Under the pieces are notes generated by a model. The model was not told the DNA's origin. It ran no database searches and saw only the letters and a list, made by a program, of their open reading frames with translations. The translations under genes were made by a program, and so were the position numbers. From Salipiger abyssi (GTDB taxonomy: Bacteria > Pseudomonadota > Alphaproteobacteria > Rhodobacterales > Rhodobacteraceae), in NCBI RefSeq assembly GCF_001975705.1, contig NZ_CP015089.1, positions 62,001-126,000 on the forward strand: a DNA stretch of 64,000 nt, in the 5' to 3' direction. Position 1 is the stretch's first letter; each line of letters starts with the position of its first letter. Below are positions 26,339-36,112 of this stretch, in pieces.

Positions 26339-27147
26339 CCCATCAGCGCCTTGCGCAGCATATTGCCCGCCAGCAGCAGCACCGTGAGGGCAAAGACCAG
26401 CCGCAGCCGGGCGGGGCTCAGGCTGTGGGCGAGCTTTACGCCCACCGGCACCATCAGCAGCGAGGTCACCATGATCAGCGCCACGGCGGGCAGGTTCACA
26501 TAACCCACGGTGCCCGGCGGCTTGCCGGCGATGCCCCAGCCGGTGAGCAGGAAGGCGATGAAACCGGGGATCGAGATCAGCAGGCCAAAGCCCGGCGATG
26601 TGCCCACGGCGCGGTGCGGCGGCACGTTATAGGCGGTGAGCAGCGGCACGGTGAAGCTGCCGCCGCCGATGCCCATCAGCGCCGAGAAAAACCCGATAAT
26701 CCCGCCATAGAGGGCGCTCAGCGCGCGGCCCGGCAGGGTGTCGGAGATGCGCCAGCTGCGTTTGCCGAGCAGCATGTAAAGCCCCAGCGACACGCCGATG
26801 CAGCCGAAGACCAGTTGCAGTTCCTGGCTGCGCAGGCTCGCGGCGGCGAGCACGCCCAGCACCGAGCCGATGGCGATGAACGGCCCCCAGCCGCGGATCA
26901 GCTCCATGCTCACTGCGCCGCGCTTGTGATGCGAGGTGACCGAGCGCAGGGAGGTGACGATGATCGTGCCGGTCGAGGTGGCGACGCAGATCTGCATGAG
27001 CTGTTCGGGCTGATAGCCGAGCCCGCTGAAGACGTAATAGAAGGCGGGAACGAGGATGATCCCGCCGCCGACGCCCAGCAGGCCCGAGATGAGGCCGGCC
27101 ACGGCGCCGGCCGCGGCGATGACCGCGAAGAGGGTCAGAAGATCCAT
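26335..27147 (-). CDS. TauE/SafE family membrane transporter
   Basis: A 270-residue protein with seven to eight membrane segments and the internal repeat typical of TauE/SafE: GLISGLLGVGGGIILVPAF near residue 20 and GFFSALMGIGGGSFTVPLL near 150. Family members export sulfite, sulfoacetate or organic anions. In this operon it could relieve sulfite from sulfur amino acid breakdown or export a 2-oxoacid; the sequence does not decide. It overlaps dsdA by four bases. Confidence 0.85.
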   Translation of the reverse strand: MDLLTLFAVIAAAGAVAGLISGLLGVGGGIILVPAFYYVFSGLGYQPEQLMQICVATSTGTIIVTSLRSVTSHHKRGAVSMELIRGWGPFIAIGSVLGVLAAASLRSQELQLVFGCIGVSLGLYMLLGKRSWRISDTLPGRALSALYGGIIGFFSALMGIGGGSFTVPLLTAYNVPPHRAVGTSPGFGLLISIPGFIAFLLTGWGIAGKPPGTVGYVNLPAVALIMVTSLLMVPVGVKLAHSLSPARLRLVFALTVLLLAGNMLRKALMG

Positions 27148-27150
27148 CGC

Positions 27151-28539
27151 TCAGGCCTCCGGTGCGCCATGTTCCGCCAGATCGGCGAAGAGACCGGTCA
27201 TGCCGAGCAGCGCCTGCCGTGACAGGGATTTCAGCACATGCTCGTTGGGCGCGTGCTGGTTGCAGCCGGCATAGGAATGCGGCACCCAGATCGTCGGCAG
27301 CGCCAGCACCTCGGCAAAGCAGTCATTGGGCAGCGAGCCGCCGAGATTGGGCAGGATATGCGGCGCGGTGCCGGTGCTGCGCTCCAGCGAGGCGGTGGCG
27401 AAACGCACCCAGGGGTGATCGGGATCGAGCCGCGTGGCGGGGAAGGCACCGCGATCGGAGGGGACGATCTCGACCTTGTCGAACCCGTGCTTGTCGAGAT
27501 GGCGGCGCAGAGCGGGGAGGATGTCGTCGGGATCGGTGCCAACCACAAAGCGCAGCTGGCAGGTGGCGCGCGCCCAGCCCGAGATCGCGTTGACCGGCGC
27601 CTCGGGCACGCCCGACACCATGGCGAGCACCGCAAAGCTGTTCCAGCCAAAGACCCGCTCGGACATGGTCAGGCTTTCCTCGCCCCAGTCCGGATCGAGT
27701 GCGATGCCCGACTCGACGCCGGGCAGCACAGACAGCACCTCGCGGATGCGCGGGGTGAGGCTGTCGGGGCGCCACTCCGGCACCGCGATCTGGCCGCGCT
27801 CGTCGGTGATGCAGGCCAGCGCATGCGCCAGGATGATCGCCGGATCGGCCAGCAGCCCGCCGAAATTGCCCGAGTGATGCGCGCCCTCGCGCAGATCCAC
27901 CCGCAGATCGAAGAGCGATCCGCCGCGCGAGCCGGTGAAGATCGTCGGCGCCTCGGGCGACAGGCGCGGCCCGTCCGAGGCGATCAGCACGTCGGAGGCC
28001 AGCAGCTCTTTATGTTCTTCGCAGAACTGCTTGAGGCCGGGCGAGCCGTTTTCCTCGCCCATCTCGATCAGCACCTTGGCGTTGAAGCCAAGCCTGCCCT
28101 GCGCCTCGATCAGCGCTGCCATGGCGCGGATATTGATGAGGTGCTGGACCTTGTTGTCCGCGCTGCCGCGCCCGTAAAGCCGGTCGCCCTCTTCGGTCAG
28201 CTCAAAGGGAGAGAGTCCCTCGCGCCACTGGTCTTCCTGCGCGCGGATCACATCGCCATGGCCATAGACCAGCACCGTGGGCAGGGCGGGATCCTCGATG
28301 CGCTGCGCCACCAGCAGCGGGCCGGCGCCGGGCTGCGGGTTGTCGAAGAGCTCGGTGGTAAAGCCCATCCCGCTGAGCATCGGCACCATCGCCTCGGTCA
28401 GATAGCCCATGAGATGCGGCGTGCCGCGCGGATCCTGGCTTTCCGTGGGGCGCGCGACCAGCGCCGCCAGCTCGGACCGGAAGCGTCCGCTGTCGAAATA
28501 CTCGGTGATCTTGGCCAGCGCCGTGTCGCGGATTGCCAT
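27151..28539 (-). CDS. M20 family dipeptidase
   Basis: A 462-residue zinc metallopeptidase of the M20 family (carnosinase-like dipeptidase branch). Metal motifs are [18 protein letters not shown] with the bridging Asp, EMGEENGS with the general-base and ligand Glu pair, and a late His in IWVPHSYAG. No signal peptide is seen. It would split imported dipeptides in the cytoplasm. It lies three bases before the tauE start codon in a chain that also encodes a dipeptide-type importer. Confidence 0.87.
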   Translation of the reverse strand: MAIRDTALAKITEYFDSGRFRSELAALVARPTESQDPRGTPHLMGYLTEAMVPMLSGMGFTTELFDNPQPGAGPLLVAQRIEDPALPTVLVYGHGDVIRAQEDQWREGLSPFELTEEGDRLYGRGSADNKVQHLINIRAMAALIEAQGRLGFNAKVLIEMGEENGSPGLKQFCEEHKELLASDVLIASDGPRLSPEAPTIFTGSRGGSLFDLRVDLREGAHHSGNFGGLLADPAIILAHALACITDERGQIAVPEWRPDSLTPRIREVLSVLPGVESGIALDPDWGEESLTMSERVFGWNSFAVLAMVSGVPEAPVNAISGWARATCQLRFVVGTDPDDILPALRRHLDKHGFDKVEIVPSDRGAFPATRLDPDHPWVRFATASLERSTGTAPHILPNLGGSLPNDCFAEVLALPTIWVPHSYAGCNQHAPNEHVLKSLSRQALLGMTGLFADLAEHGAPEA

Positions 28540-28561
28540 GTTGGGTCTCTTTCTTCGTAGG

Positions 28562-30133
28562 TCAGTCTGCCGTCACCCCGTCGCCCCAGGGCGAGAAGGT
28601 CTCGGTGGTGCCGGAATTGGTATTGCCCTCGCGCAGCACCCCGGCGGGGCAGGCAAAGGCGTAGGGGAAAGGCATGCGCTGCGCCAGTGCCAGCGGATGC
28701 GCGGCGGCCAGCGCCTCGGCCACGGGTCCGGCGAGCCGTTCGTCGGCCACCACTTGATCGCCGCCCGAGACGTCGATGCGCGGCGCCTCGATGGCCGCCT
28801 GCATGGAGAGGCCCTGTTCGATGATATGGCCGGCGATCTGGCCCACGGCGGGCATGATCTTGCGCCCGCCGCTGGCGCCGAGGGCAAAGCGTTTGCCGGG
28901 CGCCTCGCCGATCACCGGGCAGACATTCATCAGGCAGCGCTTGCCCGGCGCGAGCGAGTTGGGTTTGCCCGGCTCCGGATCGAACCACATGATGCCGTTG
29001 TTGAGCAGCATGCCGGTTGAGGGAGAGACCACGCGCGATCCGAAGATCGACAGCAGCGTCTGGGTCATCGCGACCATGTTGCCGTCGCGGTCGACGATGG
29101 AGAAATGCGTGGTGCAGCCCGGCGCCTTGGCGCTTTCGTGGTCGCCCATGCCGTCGAGCCGCGCCTTGTAGGCGGCTTTGAGTGCGGCGGCGCGGGCGAG
29201 ATGCGCCTTGGGCGTGGCGGCCTCCTCGGCGCTGTAGCCCTCGGTCCATGTGCCGATCGCATGGGCCAGCGTCGGCCCGGCGGTGAGGCCGGGCAGGGCA
29301 AAGAGCTGCCCGCCGCGGAAGGGGATGACCAGCGGGTCGGACCAGTCCGGCGCGTAGTCGGCCAGATCGTCCACGGTGAGGAACCCGCCCTTGGCGGTCA
29401 CGTCGCCCACCAGCATCGCCGCGATGTCGCCGCGATAGAAATCTTCCGCGCCGGCCTCGGCCAGATGGCTGAGCGTGGCGGCATGGCGCGACTGGTCGAG
29501 CCTTATGTTCGACAGCGCCGTCCAGCCCGCGCCCTTGGGCCATTGCCCGTCATCGAGGAACAGCGCCGCCGCGTCGGCATCCTGCGCCAGATCGCGCGCC
29601 GAGGCGGCGATGACCAGCGCGGCGTACCAGTCCACATGCAGCCCCTCTTTGGCAAAGCTGATGGCGGGGGCGAGCAATTCTTTCCACGGCATCCGGCCAT
29701 AGCGCCCATGCGCCGCCGAGATCCCGGCGACGGTGCCGGGCACCGCGACCGAAGAGCCGCCGATGACGTTGCGGTCCTCGACCACCGCCTCCCAAGGGAA
29801 GAGGTCCGAGGCCTTGCCGGCGCCGGACAGCGGGTAATGCGCCGGATCGAGAGTTGCCGAGCTGCGCATGCCGTAGTTCAGCGCATGCGCGCGGCCCTCG
29901 TCCTCGCGCCAGATCATCATGGCGCCGCCGCCCATCGGGCCGGACATCCAGGGCTCCAGCACGCCGATGGCAAAGCTCACCGCAACGGCGGCATCAAGCG
30001 CGTCGCCCCCCGCCGCCAGCACCTCGGCCCCGGCCCTGGCGGCCAGCGCGTGCTGGGCCGCCACCACACCGTTGGCGGTGGCGGTGACGCCGGGCTTTCG
30101 GGTGATCTGCGACGGCGAGAAGGAGCCGCTCAT
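28562..30133 (-). CDS. ggt: Gamma-glutamyltransferase (Ntn hydrolase), no signal peptide
   Basis: A 523-residue gamma-glutamyltransferase-family proenzyme. The autoproteolysis/nucleophile Thr is T341 in [13 protein letters not shown], dividing it into large and small subunits. The [10 protein letters not shown] segment and the GASGGRKIM region in the small subunit are family hallmarks. The ATG at 30133 overlaps the upstream ATPase stop (ATGA). Unlike most bacterial Ggt there is no N-terminal signal peptide, so the enzyme should work in the cytoplasm on imported gamma-glutamyl compounds. Confidence 0.9.
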   Translation of the reverse strand: MSGSFSPSQITRKPGVTATANGVVAAQHALAARAGAEVLAAGGDALDAAVAVSFAIGVLEPWMSGPMGGGAMMIWREDEGRAHALNYGMRSSATLDPAHYPLSGAGKASDLFPWEAVVEDRNVIGGSSVAVPGTVAGISAAHGRYGRMPWKELLAPAISFAKEGLHVDWYAALVIAASARDLAQDADAAALFLDDGQWPKGAGWTALSNIRLDQSRHAATLSHLAEAGAEDFYRGDIAAMLVGDVTAKGGFLTVDDLADYAPDWSDPLVIPFRGGQLFALPGLTAGPTLAHAIGTWTEGYSAEEAATPKAHLARAAALKAAYKARLDGMGDHESAKAPGCTTHFSIVDRDGNMVAMTQTLLSIFGSRVVSPSTGMLLNNGIMWFDPEPGKPNSLAPGKRCLMNVCPVIGEAPGKRFALGASGGRKIMPAVGQIAGHIIEQGLSMQAAIEAPRIDVSGGDQVVADERLAGPVAEALAAAHPLALAQRMPFPYAFACPAGVLREGNTNSGTTETFSPWGDGVTAD

Positions 30134-31794
30134 GCCGCCCCTCCGACACCCATGACGGGGGAGACCGGCGGCAGTTTCGACACGTCGGGCACATCCCAGC
30201 CCTGGCCGGGCTGCGCCGCCAGAAGCTGCTGCGTGTAGGGGTGCGACGGGGCGCCGAACACCTCGTCCACGGTGCCGCGCTCGACGATGGCGCCCTGCTG
30301 CATGACGATGAGATTGTCGCAGACCTGCGCCGCGACCCGCAGATCGTGGGTGATGAACAGTACCGTCAGCCCCATCTTGTCGCGGATCTCGTTGAGCAAT
30401 TTCAGCACTTCCTTCTGCACCGACACGTCCAGCGCCGAGACCGCCTCGTCGGCGATCAGCACCTTCGGTTCGACCATGAGCGCGCGGGCAATGCAAATGC
30501 GCTGGCGCTGACCGCCGGAAAACTGGTTCGGATAGCGGTTGAGCGCATCGGGATCGAGCCGCACGATCTTCATCAGCTCACGGGCGCGTTCCATCGCCTC
30601 GGCGCGGTCGCGACCGAAATTCACCGGCCCCTCGACGAGCTGGTCGCCAATGGTGCGGCGCGGGTTGAGCGAGCCATAGGGATCCTGAAAGACGATCTGG
30701 ATCATCTTGCGGTAGGGGTGCAGCGCGCGCTTGGAGAAGGCGGCGATATTCGTGCCCTCGACCCAGACCGCGCCCTCGTCGGGATCTTCGAGCCGGATCA
30801 GGCATTTGACCAGCGTCGACTTGCCAGAGCCCGACTCGCCCACGATGCCCAGCGTCTCGCCCTTGCGCACGGCGAATTCGATATTCTTGCAGGCATGCAC
30901 GATGCGGCCCGGGCGGAACATGTTGCCCTTGACGTGATAGGTCTTTTCCAGCCCCGCCACCTTCAGCAGCTCGGGCCGCCCGTCGAGACTGTCGCGCTCG
31001 ACCCGTGTGCGGCGCGGCACCGCGTCGATCAGCAGGCGGGTATAGGGATGCTGCGGGCGGTTCAGCACCTCTTCGGCTGTGCCTTCCTCGACGATCCGGC
31101 CCTCTTTCATCACCACCACCCGGTCGGCGATCTCGGCCACCACGTCGAAATCGTGGGTGACGAACATGATACCCGCGCTGTGATGCTCGCGCAGCTCCTT
31201 GAGCAGATGCAGGATCTGCGCCTGGGTCGAGAGGTCGAGCGCGGTGGTCGGCTCGTCGGCGATCAGCAGCGCCGGGTCGAGCGCCAGCGCCATGGCGATC
31301 ACGATGCGCTGCCGCTGCCCGCCCGAAAGCTGGTGCGGATAGCTGGTATAGATGCGCTCGGGCTCGGGCAGGTGCACCTCTTGCAGCAGGCGCAGTGTGC
31401 GGGCGCGGCGCTCGGCGGCGGCAAGATCGGTGTGCTGCTCGAACATTTCCTCGATCTGGTTGCCGACCGTGTAGCAGGGGTTCAGCGCCGACATCGGTTC
31501 CTGAAAGATCATCGCCATGCGGCGTCCGCGCAGCTTGGCGTGTTCGCTTGCCGAGATCTTCAGCAGGTCCTGCCCGTCGAAGATCATCTCGCCCGAGGAA
31601 GGCGTCAGCGCCTTGGGCAAAAGCCCCATGGTGGTGAAGGAGGTGATCGACTTGCCCGAACCGGATTCGCCGACGATGCAGACGATCTCCTTGGGCTGGA
31701 TGTCGAGGCTCAGAGCTTCGACCGCGTGGGGGCGGTCGCCACCCTTGGGCAGATCGACCGTCAGGTTGCGGATGGAAAGGATGGGATCGCTCAT
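30130..31794 (-). CDS. Fused peptide ABC transporter ATPase (DppD-DppF type)
   Basis: A 554-residue protein with two complete ABC ATPase domains. The first has Walker A GESGSGKS near residue 45 and signature LSGGQRQR near 165; the second repeats GESGSGKS near 320 and FSGGQRQR near 430. Each is followed by the oligopeptide-type C-terminal extension ([11 protein letters not shown] and [11 protein letters not shown]). It energises import through the DppB/DppC-like permeases encoded directly upstream. Its start overlaps the dppC-like stop by one base. Confidence 0.95.
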   Translation of the reverse strand: MSDPILSIRNLTVDLPKGGDRPHAVEALSLDIQPKEIVCIVGESGSGKSITSFTTMGLLPKALTPSSGEMIFDGQDLLKISASEHAKLRGRRMAMIFQEPMSALNPCYTVGNQIEEMFEQHTDLAAAERRARTLRLLQEVHLPEPERIYTSYPHQLSGGQRQRIVIAMALALDPALLIADEPTTALDLSTQAQILHLLKELREHHSAGIMFVTHDFDVVAEIADRVVVMKEGRIVEEGTAEEVLNRPQHPYTRLLIDAVPRRTRVERDSLDGRPELLKVAGLEKTYHVKGNMFRPGRIVHACKNIEFAVRKGETLGIVGESGSGKSTLVKCLIRLEDPDEGAVWVEGTNIAAFSKRALHPYRKMIQIVFQDPYGSLNPRRTIGDQLVEGPVNFGRDRAEAMERARELMKIVRLDPDALNRYPNQFSGGQRQRICIARALMVEPKVLIADEAVSALDVSVQKEVLKLLNEIRDKMGLTVLFITHDLRVAAQVCDNLIVMQQGAIVERGTVDEVFGAPSHPYTQQLLAAQPGQGWDVPDVSKLPPVSPVMGVGGAA

Positions 31795-32702
31795 CAGTTA
31801 CGGCCCTCCGGTGCGGTGACATCGCGGATCGCGTCACCCAGCATGTTGATCGACAGGACGAGGCAGAACAGCGCCACACCCGGAATGGTGATGAGCCAGG
31901 GCTCGAAGAGCAGCATTTCCTTGCCTTCCGAGATCATCAGGCCCCAGGACGGGGTGGGCGGCTGCACGCCGAGCCCGAGGAAGGAGAGCGCCGCCTCCAG
32001 GATGATGGCGTGGGCCATTTCCAGCGTGAAGATCACGATCAGGTGGTTCATCACATTGGGCAGGATGTCTTTCCACAGCACGCGGGGCAGGGAGGCACCC
32101 AGCACCTCTGCGGCGGCGACATACTCCAGCTTGCGCACCTGCATGGTGGCCGAGCGCAGCACCACGGCGAAGCGGTCCCAGAGCAGCAGGCCCAGCACAG
32201 AGACCACCACCATCAGCGAGCCGCCGAAGAGTGCGACCACAGCCAGCGCCACCAGCACCACCGGCATGGCGAGGCGCACGTTGATGAGGAAGGTCACGGC
32301 CATGTCGACGCGACCGCCGAAATAGCCCGCGAGGATGCCCAGCACCGAGCCGATCACCGCCGAGATCGTGGCGGCGAAAATGCCGATCATCAGCGAGATG
32401 CGCGCGCCATAGGCGAGGCGGGACCAGAAATCGCGCCCCAGCGCATCGGTGCCTAGCCAGTGCTCGGCCTCACCGCCGAGGAACACCGGCGGCTTCATCC
32501 GCGCCAGAAGATCCTGGTCGTAGGGGCTGTACTGGGTCAGCAGCGGCGCAAAGATCGCGACGAAGACGATGATCCCCATCAGCGTTGTGCCGAAGATCAG
32601 CCCGCGGTGGCGCAGGGCGCGGCGCAGCATGGCCTGGCGCGGGGTCAGCGGCGCTTCGCGGGCGGGGGGCGTTGCGGGGGAGGCGGCAGCGGTCTGTGTC
32701 AT
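31794..32702 (-). CDS. Peptide ABC transporter permease, DppC/OppC type
   Basis: A 302-residue permease with a leading cytoplasmic segment, five to six membrane spans, and the BPD transport EAA-type loop EYVAAAEVLGASLPRVLWKDI near residue 205. The OppC-type N-terminal extension is typical. It pairs with the DppB-like permease 16 bases upstream and overlaps the fused ATPase gene downstream. Confidence 0.93.
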   Translation of the reverse strand: MTQTAAASPATPPAREAPLTPRQAMLRRALRHRGLIFGTTLMGIIVFVAIFAPLLTQYSPYDQDLLARMKPPVFLGGEAEHWLGTDALGRDFWSRLAYGARISLMIGIFAATISAVIGSVLGILAGYFGGRVDMAVTFLINVRLAMPVVLVALAVVALFGGSLMVVVSVLGLLLWDRFAVVLRSATMQVRKLEYVAAAEVLGASLPRVLWKDILPNVMNHLIVIFTLEMAHAIILEAALSFLGLGVQPPTPSWGLMISEGKEMLLFEPWLITIPGVALFCLVLSINMLGDAIRDVTAPEGRN

Positions 32703-32718
32703 GTGTCGGCTCCGAGGC

Positions 32719-33636
32719 TCAGCCCACGCGCAGGCGCGGATCCATCCACGCGTTCAGCACGTCGGCAAGGAAAGTGAAGAGGATGTAGAACATCGAGAAG
32801 ACGAGGATCAGCGCCTGCATCACCGGCAGGTCGTTGCGGCTGATGCTTTCCCAGGCGAGGAAGCCCGCCCCGTGCAGCGCAAAGATCGACTCGACCACGA
32901 TGGAGCCGCCCAGCATGAAGCCCATCTGCACGGCGGCAAGCGAGATCACCGGGATCACCGCGTTGCGCAGCGCGTGCTTGAACAGCACCTTGCGCGGGTT
33001 CAGCCCCTTGGCGCGGGCGGTACGGATGTAATCCGCCGAGAGCACCTCGATCATGCCGGCGCGGGTCAGGCGCATGATGGCGGGGGTGGCGTAGTATCCC
33101 AGCACCACGGTGGGCAGGATGAAGTGTTTCCAGCTGTCGGAACCCGAGGCGGGCACCAGCCCCAGCTTGATCGAAAAGACCACGATCAGGATCAGCCCGA
33201 ACCAGAAGGACGGGATCGCCTGTCCGACCACCGAGATGAACAGCGCCGCCCGGTCGATCAGCGAATTGGGCCGTACCGCCGCCGCGACGCCCATGGGGAT
33301 CGCGAGGATCAGCGCGAAGGAGATCGCCAGCAGCCCCAGCGTCATGGTCACGCCCAGCCGGTCGCCGATGATCTGGGTGGTCGGCAAGTCGAAATACCAC
33401 GACCGCCCCAGATCGCCCTGCGCGGCAGATACCAGCCAGTCGGCATATTGCACCGGTAGCGGCCGGTCGAAGCCGTATCGCTCGGTGATCGCGGCGATGT
33501 CTTCCGAGGAGGCGTTCTCGCCCGCGATGGAGATCGCGGGGTCGCCGGCGAGGAAGAGCAGGCTGAAGCTGATCGCCGAAACGGTCAGCGCGACAAGCGC
33601 CGCGAGCCCGAGGCGTTTGAGGATATAGAGCAGCAT
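32719..33636 (-). CDS. Peptide ABC transporter permease, DppB/OppB type
   Basis: A 305-residue permease with an N-terminal membrane span (about 10-30), a periplasmic loop, and five further spans. The EAA-type cytoplasmic loop is DYIRTARAKGLNPRKVLFKH near residue 190, the usual OppB form. It follows the substrate-binding protein gene across a 62-bp gap holding a strong stem-loop, and leads the membrane/ATPase part of the operon. Confidence 0.93.
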   Translation of the reverse strand: MLLYILKRLGLAALVALTVSAISFSLLFLAGDPAISIAGENASSEDIAAITERYGFDRPLPVQYADWLVSAAQGDLGRSWYFDLPTTQIIGDRLGVTMTLGLLAISFALILAIPMGVAAAVRPNSLIDRAALFISVVGQAIPSFWFGLILIVVFSIKLGLVPASGSDSWKHFILPTVVLGYYATPAIMRLTRAGMIEVLSADYIRTARAKGLNPRKVLFKHALRNAVIPVISLAAVQMGFMLGGSIVVESIFALHGAGFLAWESISRNDLPVMQALILVFSMFYILFTFLADVLNAWMDPRLRVG

Positions 33637-33657
33637 CTGAAGGTCCTGTGGTCAGGC

Positions 33658-33690
33658 GATGCCCGGCAGCGCGGATGGCTGCCGGGCATC
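33658..33690. repeat. Strong intercistronic stem-loop between the binding-protein and permease genes
   Basis: Perfect 13-bp arms GATGCCCGGCAGC (33658-33670) and GCTGCCGGGCATC (33678-33690) surround a seven-base loop, eight bases after the binding-protein stop codon. There is no T-run. Such hairpins commonly stabilise the 5' segment so that the binding protein is made in excess of the permeases. Confidence 0.7.
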
Positions 33691-33698
33691 GAGAGAGA

Positions 33699-35207
33699 TT
33701 AGTTCCACGAGAAGTCGAAGAAGCGTACCAGCTCGTCATCGGTGGGGGTGAAATCCATCTCCGGGCTCATCACGTAGTTCACGTTATAGGTCCAGAGCGG
33801 CACCCAGTAGGCTTCGGTGGCGATCTTCTGAAGCGCCTTGGAATAGAGCGCCTTACGCTCTTCCTTGTCGATGGTGGTGTCGGCGGTCTCGATCCACTCG
33901 ACCACTTCGGGATCGCGCGCATCGTCCTGCGGGCCTTCGGTGAAGAATTCCGCGGTGATCGCCGAGGCGTCTGCCACCGAGTTCGACCCCCAGGTCAGGA
34001 AGGCCATGGGCACCTCACCCTTGCGGTGCTTTTCGCGCAGCGCCGCGTATTGCATGAAGTTGAGGTTGGTGGTGATGCCGACCTCGTTGAGATAGCCCAT
34101 GATCGCCTCGGCATAGGGCCGGTTGCGATAGGCGTAGAAGTCGATCTCGAACCCGTCGGGATAGCCGGCCTCGGCCAGAAGCTCCTTGGATTTCTCGGGA
34201 TCGTATTCATAGCCGGTCACCGACTGATCGCAGGCGAACTGTGCCGGCGAGCAGGCGGTGTCGATCACTTCCGACGAGCCCTTGACCAGCGCGTCGACAA
34301 TCGCCTGACGGTCGATGGCGTGATAGACTGCCTCGCGCACGCGCTGATCGGTCATCGGGCCGTCGCCCGAGCGGCCGGCGGTGTCCATGGTGACATAGCC
34401 GACGCGCATCGCCGGCGCGTTCACCACCGTGTATTTGCCCATCGCTTCGAGCTTTTCCGCCTGATCGGCGGGCACGCCCCAGAGGAAATCCAGCGTGCCG
34501 TTGAAGAACTCGGCGATCTGGGTATTCACCTCGGGAATGGTGCGGATCTCGACATTGCCGACCCCGGCCATGCCTTTCGGGCCGCCGAAATAGTCGTCGT
34601 TGCGCTCCAGCGTAAAGCTCTTGCCCGGTTCCAGTTCGGCCAGCTTGAACGGGCCGGTGCCGATCGGTTTCAGGCCCATGCCGGTCGGGCCGACCTCGGC
34701 ATAATACTCATCGGGATACATGGCGACGGGACCGGCGAGGAATTCCTCGGCGGCGGGGAAGGGCGCCGGGAGGATGATCCGCACGGTGTATTCGTCGACC
34801 TTTTCCGCGTGATCCATCCAGCCGACATTGGCCTTGTTCTTCACGCCGTTTTCCGGGTCGGTCACGTAGTTGATCGTGTAGACCACGTCATCGGCGTTGA
34901 ACGGCTCGCCATTGTGGAAGGTGACGCCTTCGCGCAGCGTGAGCTCCAGCGTCGTGTCGTCGATCCAGGTCCAGTCGGTGGCCAGGTTGCCCTTGTACTC
35001 GCCGGTCTCCGGATCGCGGTAGAGAAGCCCGTCCCAGACTGCGTGATTGAGCAGCAGGCCCTCACGTGCGGTGTTGAAATAGGTGTCGGCGGTCTCAAGC
35101 TCTTTGTTGAAGGCCATCGACACGGTGTCGCTGGCTTTGTCCGCGAAAGCCGGGGCCGAAAGGCAGGCGCACAGCGCGGTTCCCGAAAGAAGTTTCCATA
35201 TTTTCAT
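33699..35207 (-). CDS. Periplasmic peptide-type substrate-binding protein (SBP family 5)
   Basis: A 502-residue extracytoplasmic binding protein of the DppA/OppA family. A signal peptide occupies about residues 1-22 (MKIWKLLSGTALCACL, cleavage after AFA). The family 5 signature is visible in NHAVWDGLLYRDPETGEYKG and the LREGVTFHNGEPFNADDVV stretch. The ATG at 35207 follows a GGAG box by nine bases and gives a proper signal peptide, so longer frames are rejected. First gene of the operon and divergent from the GntR gene. Its ligand is unknown; operon content suggests di- or tripeptides or amino acid derivatives. Confidence 0.93.
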   Translation of the reverse strand: MKIWKLLSGTALCACLSAPAFADKASDTVSMAFNKELETADTYFNTAREGLLLNHAVWDGLLYRDPETGEYKGNLATDWTWIDDTTLELTLREGVTFHNGEPFNADDVVYTINYVTDPENGVKNKANVGWMDHAEKVDEYTVRIILPAPFPAAEEFLAGPVAMYPDEYYAEVGPTGMGLKPIGTGPFKLAELEPGKSFTLERNDDYFGGPKGMAGVGNVEIRTIPEVNTQIAEFFNGTLDFLWGVPADQAEKLEAMGKYTVVNAPAMRVGYVTMDTAGRSGDGPMTDQRVREAVYHAIDRQAIVDALVKGSSEVIDTACSPAQFACDQSVTGYEYDPEKSKELLAEAGYPDGFEIDFYAYRNRPYAEAIMGYLNEVGITTNLNFMQYAALREKHRKGEVPMAFLTWGSNSVADASAITAEFFTEGPQDDARDPEVVEWIETADTTIDKEERKALYSKALQKIATEAYWVPLWTYNVNYVMSPEMDFTPTDDELVRFFDFSWN

Positions 35208-35260
35208 AAGGTTAAGCTCCGAGTTGGTCATTTTAGTAGTTGTATTCCGTCTTTTTATAT

Positions 35261-35268
35261 TGTATACA
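35261..35268. promoter_or_regulatory. Candidate GntR operator in the divergent promoter region
   Basis: A perfect palindrome TGTATACA, in the context ATTGTATACAGA, lies between the divergent binding-protein and GntR genes. FadR-type GntR proteins often bind TNGTNNACNA-like sites, which this fits. The surrounding 35235-35300 stretch is A+T-rich. Confidence 0.5.
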
Positions 35269-35305
35269 GAAATCATGGATTGCATATCGTCAAGGATTTT
35301 CTGCT

Positions 35306-35977
35306 GTGACAGACCATTTGAAGACGGCCGCCCGCATCTGCTCAATAATTGAGCAACGCATCGCCTCCGGCGCTTACGAAGACGGCGACAAGCTGAGTGA
35401 GATGGCGCTGGCCGAGCAGCTCAAGGTGTCGCGCACGCCGCTGCGCGAGGCGTTTCAGATGCTCGAGTCCATCGGGCTGGTGACGCTGATTCCGCGCCGC
35501 GGGGCATTCGTGAAGCGCCCGACCATGACGCGGCTGGTCGAGATGTTCGAGGTCATGGCCGAGCTCGAGGCCTGGTGCGTGCGGCTGGCGACCAAGCGGA
35601 TCACCCCGGCGCAGCGGCTTTATCTGCGGCAGGCGGCGCAGGACTGCGAGGCGGCGTTGCAGGCAGGCGCGCCGGATCGCTATTACGAGGCCAACAACCG
35701 GCTGCACGGGATGATCTATGAGGCATCGGGCAACCAGGTGCTGGCGGAAGAGACCCAGCGCATGCACCGCCGCCTGCGCCCGTTCCGGCGCCAGCAGCTG
35801 GATGTGAGCGGGCGTCTCGCGAAATCCATGAAAGAGCACGCCGATATTCTCGATGCGATGAACGCCGGCGATGCCGACCGCGCGGCGGATCTGATGCGCC
35901 TGCACATCAACACGCTGAGCTCCACCTATGACAGCTACCTGATGACGATCGGAGAGCCCGCTAAAGACAGCGTCTGA
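35306..35977 (+). CDS. GntR family regulator with FCD ligand-binding domain
   Basis: A 223-residue regulator. An N-terminal winged helix (DKLSEMALAEQLKVSRTPLREAFQ split around residues 25-45) is followed by an all-helical FCD domain with the metal/ligand residues expected in AELEAWCVRLA, NRLHGMIYEASGN and MKEHADILDAMNAGD. It starts at a GTG (35306) nine bases after an AAGGA box. It is divergent from the peptide/D-amino acid operon and very probably represses it until an amino acid or oxoacid ligand appears. Confidence 0.9.
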   Translation: MTDHLKTAARICSIIEQRIASGAYEDGDKLSEMALAEQLKVSRTPLREAFQMLESIGLVTLIPRRGAFVKRPTMTRLVEMFEVMAELEAWCVRLATKRITPAQRLYLRQAAQDCEAALQAGAPDRYYEANNRLHGMIYEASGNQVLAEETQRMHRRLRPFRRQQLDVSGRLAKSMKEHADILDAMNAGDADRAADLMRLHINTLSSTYDSYLMTIGEPAKDSV

Positions 35978-36000
35978 GCCGCGCCTGATGTCTTCCAATG

Positions 36001-36023
36001 CCGGTAAGAGCATCTCTTGCCGG
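36001..36023. terminator. Hairpin downstream of the GntR gene
   Basis: CCGGTAAGAG (36001-36010) pairs with CTCTTGCCGG (36014-36023) with one wobble and a CAT loop, 24 bases after the GntR stop. It lacks a T-run, so termination efficiency is uncertain. Confidence 0.45.
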
Positions 36024-36112
36024 TGTGCGACGATGTCTCCCGCGGGGCGATCCTCTGCTGGTCCATCAACGGTTTGACGTTTTCCTGTTCTGCGCAGCGT
36101 GGCGACCGCGAG

